Shown here piece after piece: positions 1 to 5,627 of a stretch of DNA of 10,276 bases. Position 1 is the stretch's first letter, and each line of letters starts with the position of its first letter. Under the pieces are notes generated by a model. That model made no database searches and had not been told where the DNA came from. It saw only the letters and a program-made list of their open reading frames with translations. A program made the position numbers and the translations under genes. The stretch is from assembly GCA_005879255.1 (NCBI GenBank), contig VBKY01000356.1, forward strand, positions 1 through 10,276, written 5' to 3'. The stretch is from Deltaproteobacteria bacterium. Its GTDB lineage: Bacteria; Desulfobacterota_B; Binatia; UBA9968.

Positions 1-831
1 CGAGTAACCGACGTTGGTCATGACCGGCTCCATGGGCCGCCAGTCCACCGGGGCGCCTTGCCGCTTTGCCCGCATGATGTTGGAATCCGAAATCGTCGGC
101 GTGACGGGAACTTCACCCGCAGCGACGAGTCCCCTCATCGCCGGCCCGGCGACATTGTGGATCCGCACGTCTTGCCGCGCGAGCCTTTCGAGGTAATCCA
201 TCCCTACCATATCCAGAACCGCTCTTACCCAACGGGCTCCCGTGGAGTGGCCGGAGATGCCGATGTTGCCTTTGAGCTTTGGCTCCAAGAGGTCTTTGAG
301 GACTTTGGGAGCCTCGCTCTGGGGAATCATCTTGGTATTGAATCCCAAGCTGAAATAAATCTCGCGGTTTGCCCAGTAGATCACTCCCGAGTTTCCCTTG
401 ACCTTGGTTTCTTCCCCATAGGCAGCGAGCTCGGGCGAGTAAAGGTCCTGAAGAAGATTTTCTCGTTGCAGAACGCCCAACGATTCGGGGCTGCTTTCAA
501 TCACGTCAGCCAGATAGCGCGAGGCCCGATTTTCTTCCAAAACTCGCCTGAGCTGCATCGGGGATTCGGCCGTCCAGGACGAAACTTTGACGAAAGGATA
601 TTTCTTCTCGAATGACTGCGAGACGACTCCGGCAACTACACTATTGGAAGTATAGAGGGTCAGCTGGCCTTCCTTCTTGGCTCCTTCGATCAGAATCTTT
701 TCTCTGTCGGATCCTTTATGAAGCGCCACGTCCGCCACGCTCATCGTCTTGCTGGCGCCACAAAGAATCGCCGGAAAGAACGCCACACTTAGCAAACACC
801 AAAGTGGCGTGAAAAATTCACCCCGTAACAA
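1..831 (-). CDS. Periplasmic substrate-binding protein of an ABC transporter (iron/SBP type), C-terminus cut by window edge
   Basis: I translated this minus-strand frame directly; it stays open for 277 codons to the left edge and uses a TTG start. An AGGGAG Shine-Dalgarno-like element lies 12 bases upstream of the TTG, a little far. The TTG start is preferred because it gives a signal peptide: MLRGEFF, a hydrophobic core (PLWCLLSVAFFPAIL), then CGA-S as a likely signal peptidase I site. The next ATG, at about residue 31, would remove this. The mature part begins EKILIEGAKKEGQLTLYTSN, typical of extracellular solute-binding proteins of the AfuA/FbpA-like group, and continues with FEKKYPFVKV and FNTKMIP, as in the binding protein at 2901-3914. 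The two share the same fold and probably ancestry, but are not recent duplicates. It starts 37 bases after the hydrolase stop and is probably in that operon. The ligand is unknown; iron, an organic acid or a small aromatic are all possible. Confidence 0.82.
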   Translation of the reverse strand, partial: MLRGEFFTPLWCLLSVAFFPAILCGASKTMSVADVALHKGSDREKILIEGAKKEGQLTLYTSNSVVAGVVSQSFEKKYPFVKVSSWTAESPMQLRRVLEENRASRYLADVIESSPESLGVLQRENLLQDLYSPELAAYGEETKVKGNSGVIYWANREIYFSLGFNTKMIPQSEAPKVLKDLLEPKLKGNIGISGHSTGARWVRAVLDMVGMDYLERLARQDVRIHNVAGPAMRGLVAAGEVPVTPTISDSNIMRAKRQGAPVDWRPMEPVMTNVGYS

Positions 832-868
832 CGGCGGTATACGCTCCCTCTGTTTTAGCGATGAACCG

Positions 869-2044
869 CTAATCAAAATAGCCGGATTTATATGCCCGGA
901 GCCATAAGTAGGCGATCTTCTCGTTGTACAGTTCGGCGTAACCGACGTGACCGTAGCGCGGTATCAAAACTACGTGCGCGCCGCGCGTAGCCGCAGCGTA
1001 CTTGGCACCCATAAACATTTCGCGCTTGTGCTCGAGCTTCTTACCTTTGACCCAATGGCCTTTGTCGTTTTCGCCGGCAACGAGAAGCACACGGATGGTC
1101 TTGAGCCAGTTTGGATCAGGCTCCTGCAGGTGATCAAAATATTCTTCGCGCGGTATTCCAGTGCGCCTGGGATATTCTTCGAGAATGCCGACGGCGGCGT
1201 TATGTTGGTTGTCGCACAAGCTCGTTTTCATTTGCGAGCGCAACGGGCTCACGAGCCGGATGTAATCCTCCGCCCCGCCCCAAGGCGTGAGGTCCGGAGG
1301 ATCTATGTAGCCTGACTCACGAAATGAATCCGGCGAGCGTTTGGATACATGATCGATCGGTTTTTCAGTGTATTTTTCAGCGCCGGTCTGGTTTCTCCAT
1401 TCGAGACGCCAGCCGTCGGGACCGCCGCTGCCGAAGCCGACGATGCCGATGACTTTGCTCTTTTTGCTGAAGCGGGTTAAATGAGCGGCCATCGGTCCAC
1501 CGGTGGAATGGCCAAAGCCGATAATCTCGCGGCCGGCAAAATGCTCATCGGTCAGTAGTCCCGCTCCTTGAAGAATGACATTGAAAGTGCACTTTAGGTT
1601 GCGATCGAGAATCTCTTCTTGCGCTAGATTGCGGTCTTTTAGGTAAATCGGATTTCGCTCCGCGATGGGCAGCTTCCAAACACCACCCGGATAGTGTCCC
1701 GGATAGGTAAGCGCCAAGACCTTGAATCCTTGTGCCGCGAGCACGCGCGCCAATCCCGGCCGGCCGTCCGGCGTTAGGTCCATGATTCTTTCGCTGCCCG
1801 CGCCGCCATGAAAGAAAACAAAAGCCCGGTTTGGATCAATTTCTTTCTCCGGCGTGAATAGCGTGCCGTGCATATCCCAATCATAGCCATTGCGCTGATA
1901 ACAAACCCACGCGTCGGCCGTCGTGAACTTGCCGTCGGTGTATGGTGGCTGGATTGCCAGCCATTCGTCCCAGCTGAGTTTTAGAAGCATCTCGCGCGAA
2001 TTAAGTCCGTCCAGATATTTTTCGGTTATTCCTGTGCTCGACAT
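869..2044 (-). CDS. Alpha/beta-fold hydrolase
   Basis: This is a 391-residue protein with no signal peptide, so it is probably cytoplasmic. The core of an alpha/beta hydrolase is visible: strand and oxyanion-hole motif VFFHGGAG (residues 76-83), nucleophile elbow GHSTGG with Ser180 in GxSxG, an acid candidate in LVAGEND (Asp327), and a C-terminal His366 in RYGHVGY. Nucleophile, acid and histidine therefore occur in the usual order. An insertion of about 100 residues between the elbow and the acid (roughly 210-310) would form a lid that sets specificity. The reaction is hydrolysis of an ester, amide or C-C bond; the substrate is unknown. The ATG is supported by an AAGGAG at 2054-2059 that overlaps the stop codon of the upstream deacetylase gene, so the two are probably translationally coupled. 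It sits between two transporter binding proteins, which suggests it processes an imported compound. Confidence 0.88.
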   Translation of the reverse strand: MSSTGITEKYLDGLNSREMLLKLSWDEWLAIQPPYTDGKFTTADAWVCYQRNGYDWDMHGTLFTPEKEIDPNRAFVFFHGGAGSERIMDLTPDGRPGLARVLAAQGFKVLALTYPGHYPGGVWKLPIAERNPIYLKDRNLAQEEILDRNLKCTFNVILQGAGLLTDEHFAGREIIGFGHSTGGPMAAHLTRFSKKSKVIGIVGFGSGGPDGWRLEWRNQTGAEKYTEKPIDHVSKRSPDSFRESGYIDPPDLTPWGGAEDYIRLVSPLRSQMKTSLCDNQHNAAVGILEEYPRRTGIPREEYFDHLQEPDPNWLKTIRVLLVAGENDKGHWVKGKKLEHKREMFMGAKYAAATRGAHVVLIPRYGHVGYAELYNEKIAYLWLRAYKSGYFD

Positions 2045-2058
2045 TCGAGGCTTCTCCT

Positions 2059-2886
2059 TTACCTGCTGACGTAGTGATCGAGATAATATTTAGCGATTTC
2101 ACCCTTGGTGCAGAACCAGACGTCTTTGAAGCTTTTAGCGTAGCGGATGCATTCTTCGAAAACGCCGATAATGTTCGGGCGGCCACCGATATGGGCGTGG
2201 ACGAGCGCATCGATGAGCTTCGGTGACCCAGCCTCTCCTTCGGCGTAGAGATAGTCGAAAGCGGTCTTAAAGCTATCGAAGTAGACGCGCGCAGGATTTT
2301 TCGGATTGAAGATCAGCGAAAGGTCGTTGGCGTAATCCAGCCGCGGCATGATGACGAGCGGTTTGCCACTAATCATCCGGTGCTCCGGAATATCCGGGCC
2401 CGGCAAGTCACCGGTCCAATAGATGCCCTCGTCAACGAAGTTTTCAAAGGTATGCTCATTGATTCGATGTCCCGGACTGACCCAACCCACGGGACGCTTA
2501 CCGGTGACCGAAGCCAGACTGTCCAAAGTTCGTTTGATCAGTTCTTTTTCCTTTTTTGCATCTAAGGAAGTGAGATCGATGTCATTGACCCAGCCATGGC
2601 CGACGATCTCATGGCCGCCGGCATGTAACTCTTTTACGGCGTCAGGGAAAACTTCCGCGATGCGACCATTGGTGTCGATGGTGCCCTTGACCCCGTTGCG
2701 CGCAAAAACATCGATGATGCGCCAGATGCCGGCCTTGCCGCCGTACTCGCCGTAGGCGAGCGAGGCATAGTCAGGTTTGTCATCGCTGCGGCGGTATTGT
2801 GAGGACTTGTTGAAGGCTTCGAAGGCGACAAAAAAGCTGACGGCAATCTTTGCATCATTCGGCCACTTGATCGGTTTGGGCTTCAT
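2059..2886 (-). CDS. Polysaccharide deacetylase-superfamily hydrolase, PuuE-like
   Basis: This 275-residue protein belongs to the NodB-type (carbohydrate esterase 4) superfamily and has no signal peptide. Visible landmarks are a first beta strand IAVSFFVAFEAF (residues 14-25), GTIDTNG (68-74), GGHEIVGHGW (90-99), WVSPGHRIN (135-143) and VHAHIGGRP (229-237). Classical zinc deacetylases have Asp in the first strand and an HxxxH pair. Here His97 is kept, but the position four residues on is Asn101, and the first strand carries Phe-Glu rather than Asp-Asp. This resembles PuuE-type allantoinases and related cytoplasmic C-N hydrolases more than peptidoglycan or chitin deacetylases. Cleavage of an amide or ureide in a small molecule is therefore more likely than cell-wall modification, but this is inference. 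AAAGGA lies 8 bases before the ATG. The gene is 14 bases from its neighbours on each side, clearly within an operon. Confidence 0.86.
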   Translation of the reverse strand: MKPKPIKWPNDAKIAVSFFVAFEAFNKSSQYRRSDDKPDYASLAYGEYGGKAGIWRIIDVFARNGVKGTIDTNGRIAEVFPDAVKELHAGGHEIVGHGWVNDIDLTSLDAKKEKELIKRTLDSLASVTGKRPVGWVSPGHRINEHTFENFVDEGIYWTGDLPGPDIPEHRMISGKPLVIMPRLDYANDLSLIFNPKNPARVYFDSFKTAFDYLYAEGEAGSPKLIDALVHAHIGGRPNIIGVFEECIRYAKSFKDVWFCTKGEIAKYYLDHYVSR

Positions 2887-2900
2887 ACATTGAATCCTTT

Positions 2901-3914
2901 CTATGCCTTCGGCGCGCCGAAGATGTTGCGGAATAGTTCGTAGTTTCTATTAAAATCGTCACCCGCGCCAATCTCGTCGATCACGTAGTTTAACTTGTCG
3001 ATGCCTTGAGCTGTAGTCGATACGCCGCGTCGCGTCGGGACCCTGCCAAAAGAAGCGATGATCTTTTGCCCTTCCTCGGACAACATGAAATCGACAAACA
3101 GTTTAGCCGCGTTAGGATGAGCCGCCTTGGCGCCGACGCCGATCGGTTGAAACTTGGTAAACACCGGATCCTGCGCGACCCAGTCAACGGGCGCGCCTTT
3201 GCGTCTGACGTCTTCGACATTATGCAGGTAAGTATTCAGCACCAACGGAAATTCGCCGGCGGCAAGAAGACTGGTAAGAATGGTCAGACCGGAATAGAGC
3301 TTGAATTCCTGAGCACCGAGTTTTTTCATATACGCCAAGCCCTTCTCTTCGCCCATGCGCCTGAGCTTCCAGGAGAACCACTCCGGCTTGGTGTGATCCA
3401 TACCGATCTTGCCTTTCCACTTTGGACTCAACAGATCCTCATCGCTCTTTGGGACTTCGTTGCGTTTCAACATGCGCGTGTTGTAGCCGACAACATTGGG
3501 CATCATATAAACCGCGGCCCAATAACCGTCTGGGTCGAAGAACGGTCTCTGAATATTTTTTACTTCCGGTGAAACATACTTGGCGAGAAGGTTCTTCTTT
3601 TTGAGGAAGTAAGCTTGGGTTTCCGCGGATTGGACGACGTCGAAATCGTACTTGCCGGCTTGAGCCTCGGTCATGATTTTTGTCAGCAATCGTTCGCCGA
3701 CGGCGCGAAACATGGAAGGCTGGATAAAAGGATACTTGGCTTTAAACGCGTCGTTGAGTTTCTGCGCCTGATCAACCGTCATCGACGTGTAAACGACGAC
3801 CGAGCTTTCTTTCTTGGCGCCTTGAACCAGCGCTTCATCGATCGCCTGAAGTTGAGCGGTGGTGAGGATTTGAAAAATCACCGCGAAGAGAAAAAATCTG
3901 CCAACCATCAGCAT
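2901..3914 (-). CDS. Periplasmic substrate-binding protein of an ABC transporter (iron/SBP type)
   Basis: This 337-residue protein has a clear Sec signal peptide: MLMVGRFF, a hydrophobic stretch, then TTAQLQA with cleavage expected near residue 24. The mature part starts DEALVQGAKKESSVVVYTSM and has the two-lobed solute-binding fold: FKAKYPFIQPSMFRA, FDVVQSAETQAYFLKKKNLL, VGYNTRML at the hinge, WKGKIGMD, LAAGEFPLVLN, and the C-terminal AKLFVDFMLSEEGQKII. These match the AfuA/FbpA-like family by pattern. The ligand may be Fe(III) or an organic molecule. In many environmental genomes such genes sit beside catabolic enzymes rather than iron genes, and the hydrolases downstream favour an organic ligand here. 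No permease or ATPase gene is in the window. AAGGTG lies 6 bases before the ATG. A candidate promoter lies just upstream, so this gene probably heads its own unit. Confidence 0.9.
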   Translation of the reverse strand: MLMVGRFFLFAVIFQILTTAQLQAIDEALVQGAKKESSVVVYTSMTVDQAQKLNDAFKAKYPFIQPSMFRAVGERLLTKIMTEAQAGKYDFDVVQSAETQAYFLKKKNLLAKYVSPEVKNIQRPFFDPDGYWAAVYMMPNVVGYNTRMLKRNEVPKSDEDLLSPKWKGKIGMDHTKPEWFSWKLRRMGEEKGLAYMKKLGAQEFKLYSGLTILTSLLAAGEFPLVLNTYLHNVEDVRRKGAPVDWVAQDPVFTKFQPIGVGAKAAHPNAAKLFVDFMLSEEGQKIIASFGRVPTRRGVSTTAQGIDKLNYVIDEIGAGDDFNRNYELFRNIFGAPKA

Positions 3915-3946
3915 TGCTCACACCTTGGAAGGGAAACGAACCGAAT

Positions 3947-3974
3947 ACTATCAAGCAGCGGTTAAGAGGGTCAA
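3947..3974 (-). promoter_or_regulatory. Candidate sigma70-type promoter for the binding protein/hydrolase operon
   Basis: On the minus strand, TTGACC (3974-3969, 5 of 6 matches to the -35 consensus) is followed after 16 bases by GATAGT (3952-3947, 4 of 6 matches to the -10 consensus). Transcription would start near 3940, about 26 bases before the ATG at 3914. The -35 lies inside an imperfect inverted repeat (CGGTTGA...TTAACCG) that could be an operator or a small hairpin. The position, in the gap after the true end of the NuoF-like gene, fits a separate unit. The -10 is weak, so cotranscription from the upstream genes is an alternative. Confidence 0.35.
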
Positions 3975-5234
3975 CCGATGACGATCCAGGGAATGATTGG
4001 ATACGGCGATTAATTCACCGGGCATTTCCCGGTGGAGAGGTGCGCTGCGAAGTCGCCGGGGAAAAGCTTGAGCGCGCTTTCGATCGGCGGGCCGGGCATG
4101 GCGATGAGGTTGCAAAACCCTTTGCCTTTGTTGAAGGCGAGCACCTTGGCGAATTGTTCTAGGAAGCAAAGAAGTCAGTGTATTTGTTTCCATCCGGCAC
4201 GCGGGACATTGGCCGCAAGACTCCATGGTGAAGAATTCCGAGATCTTTATCACTTCTTCAACGATGCAGGTGCCTTCGGCGACCAGACGAACGACACCGC
4301 AACCTAAAGCGGCGCCGGCGTCGCGCATGGAGTTGTGATCGAGCGGCGTATCAATTTTTTCCGGCGGTAAATATGCCGACGAAGGCGCCGCCGGCATGAT
4401 CGCTTTGATTTTCTTGCCGTTCTTAAGGCCACCGCCGCATTCCTCGATCAAATAACGCAACGGCGTGCCGAACGGCAGCTCATAGACGCCGGGCCGGTTT
4501 AAGTCATCGTCGAGAGAAAAAATCATCGTGCCCGAACTCTCAGCCGTACCAAATTTGCGGTACCACTGAGCGCCGCGCAAGACGATCGGTGGGACGTTGG
4601 CGAGCGTTTCGACGTTATTTACGGATGTCGGTTTGCCGTACAATCCGACGGTCACCGGGAATGGCGGCTTTTGTCGCGGCCACGCTTTTCGCCCTTCGAT
4701 GACTTCCAGGACCGCCGTGTCCTCTCCGGCGACGTAATTGTGCGGCGCAGGAACAATTTCAATGTCGAGAGCAAAATCGCTGCCGAGGATATTTTCTCCC
4801 CAGTAACCCGCTGCTTTTGCTTCGGCCAACGCAGCCGTTATAGTTTTGATTGCGACAGCGTAATTGGCATTGATATAGAGGTAGGCTTTGGTGGCGCCGA
4901 TCGCGTAAGCTGCGAGGGCTGTGCCTTCGATGACCAGGTGAGGAAGATTTTCCAGGAGCACGCGATCTTTTTTGCTGCCCGGTTCGTCTTCGCCGCCGTT
5001 CAGGATCAGGTAGCGCGGCTCTCCTGGGGCTTCCCGCGTGAACTGCCATTTTTTTCCGGTGGGAAAGCCCGCTCCACCACGGCCGCGAAGCCCAGCGTCG
5101 CTGACGACTTTAACTACGTCCTCGGGTGGTGTTCTAATTCCTTTGGCGAGCGCTTCATAGCCTCCACGAGCACGGTATTCCTTAAGTCCCTCATGTCCTT
5201 GCGCGACGCCATGAGGGAAAAGGATGCCTTCCAT
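3951..5234 (-). CDS. NuoF-like NADH:acceptor oxidoreductase subunit (FMN, NADH, [4Fe-4S]), frameshifted near its C-terminus
   Basis: The open frame encodes 427 residues; about the first 357 are good NuoF/HoxF-type sequence. These proteins take hydride from NADH onto FMN and pass electrons to a [4Fe-4S] cluster. Visible motifs are the FMN/NADH glycine loop GLRGRGGAGFPTG (49-60), NGGEDEPGSKKDR (79-91), YVAGEDTAVLE (168-178), PPFPVTVGLYGKPTSVNNVET (190-210) and cluster ligands SCGQCPACR (Cys340, 343, 346). From about residue 358 the sequence turns into arginine-rich nonsense, while the expected family ending continues in another frame to a TAA at 4012-4010. The frame probably changes between about 4159 and 4178. 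The ATG lies 3 bases after the stop of the NuoE-like gene and in the same frame (TAA GGA ATG), so translation is probably by reinitiation. Without the frame correction the fourth cluster cysteine is lost and the subunit is probably inactive. No other complex I or hydrogenase subunits are nearby. Confidence 0.88.
   Translation of the reverse strand: MEGILFPHGVAQGHEGLKEYRARGGYEALAKGIRTPPEDVVKVVSDAGLRGRGGAGFPTGKKWQFTREAPGEPRYLILNGGEDEPGSKKDRVLLENLPHLVIEGTALAAYAIGATKAYLYINANYAVAIKTITAALAEAKAAGYWGENILGSDFALDIEIVPAPHNYVAGEDTAVLEVIEGRKAWPRQKPPFPVTVGLYGKPTSVNNVETLANVPPIVLRGAQWYRKFGTAESSGTMIFSLDDDLNRPGVYELPFGTPLRYLIEECGGGLKNGKKIKAIMPAAPSSAYLPPEKIDTPLDHNSMRDAGAALGCGVVRLVAEGTCIVEEVIKISEFFTMESCGQCPACRMETNTLTSLLPRTIRQGARLQQRQRVLQPHRHARPADRKRAQAFPRRLRSAPLHREMPGELIAVSNHSLDRHRLTLLTAA
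4010..4160 (-). pseudogene. Out-of-frame true C-terminus of the NuoF-like gene
   Basis: Read in the frame beginning GAA CAA TTC on the minus strand, this segment encodes EQFAKVLAFNKGKGFCNLIA, then MPGPPIESALKLFPGDFAAH, then LSTGKCPVN and TAA. This matches the usual ending of NuoF proteins: a turn holding the fourth [4Fe-4S] cysteine (GFC), followed by the amphipathic helix ending in FxxxFxAH. It has no start of its own and can only be made through a frame change near 4159-4178. The distance from the third cluster cysteine to this one would be about 28 residues, against about 41 in well-studied NuoF/Nqo1. A deletion of about 38 bases would explain both the shortening and the frame. Confidence 0.78.
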
Positions 5235-5237
5235 TCC

Positions 5238-5561
5238 TTAGAAAACCCCCGTGTCGAGGAGTTGGTAGATGAGTTCTTTCAACGAAGAGTCAATGGTGTC
5301 CAAGCGTTGTACGTGAGGTCCACCCGCGAGATGCTCCGTGATCTCGTCCAGGTCTTCGATTTTTACTTTTGCATACCAATGTTTGTCCGGATAGAGCACG
5401 ACGTTGGGCCCTTCTTGGCAAGCGCCGAAGCACATATAGGGCTTCACTTCCACGTCGGTTAACCCTTTGGCCGCAACACGCTTTTCGAGCTCAGCCATGA
5501 GTTGCTCAGAGCCTCGGGACTTGCAATCGATGTTCTGACAGACAAGACAGGTTCGACTCAC
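5238..5561 (-). CDS. Thioredoxin-like [2Fe-2S] ferredoxin, NuoE-like
   Basis: This is a 107-residue protein with a GTG start. The cysteine pattern is Cys8-x4-Cys13 in the first loop (CQNIDCKSRGS) and Cys44-x3-Cys48 in the second (YMCFGACQEGPNVVLYP), as in thioredoxin-fold [2Fe-2S] proteins such as the C-terminal half of NuoE and the N-terminal domain of HoxF/HydB-type subunits. Cys5 is extra. The HWYAKVKIEDLDEITEHL segment is the usual end of the fold. Its role would be one-electron transfer to or from the NuoF-like flavoprotein encoded next, whose ATG lies 3 bases after this stop and in the same frame. In several relatives these two parts form one polypeptide. AAGGAG lies 6 bases before the GTG. 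A 66-base gap separates it from the BoxB-like gene upstream, with no terminator visible, so cotranscription is likely. Confidence 0.9.
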   Translation of the reverse strand: MSRTCLVCQNIDCKSRGSEQLMAELEKRVAAKGLTDVEVKPYMCFGACQEGPNVVLYPDKHWYAKVKIEDLDEITEHLAGGPHVQRLDTIDSSLKELIYQLLDTGVF

Positions 5562-5627
5562 ACAGTTCTCCTTGAGTTTAATTACTAACCTATCAGCGGC
5601 GATGCAACAGGCTGACTTTTCATCAGA
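5562..5627. other. Intergenic gap within the oxygenase/diaphorase unit
   Basis: These 66 bases join the BoxB-like stop to the NuoE-like GTG. They hold the ribosome binding site AAGGAG and, upstream, a possible 5-bp stem (TCAGC/GCTGA, 13-base loop) with no run of T after it. There is no convincing terminator or promoter. Confidence 0.5.

Noticed and set aside
58..615. Long plus-strand open frame opposite the left-edge binding protein
   Set aside because: The opposite strand in this region encodes a recognisable solute-binding protein with a signal peptide; the plus-strand product resembles nothing and lacks a ribosome site.
3951..4158. The last ~70 residues of the 427-residue NuoF frame as a novel C-terminal domain
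   Set aside because: The arginine- and proline-rich tail appears exactly where the family's true ending continues in another frame, so it is an out-of-frame artefact rather than a domain.
4671..5462. Plus-strand open frame of 263 codons across the NuoE/NuoF-like genes
   Set aside because: It is the shadow of two strongly recognisable minus-strand genes and its product shows no domain pattern.
5575..5620. Possible terminator hairpin between the BoxB-like and NuoE-like genes
   Set aside because: The stem is only five pairs with a 13-base loop and is not followed by a T run.
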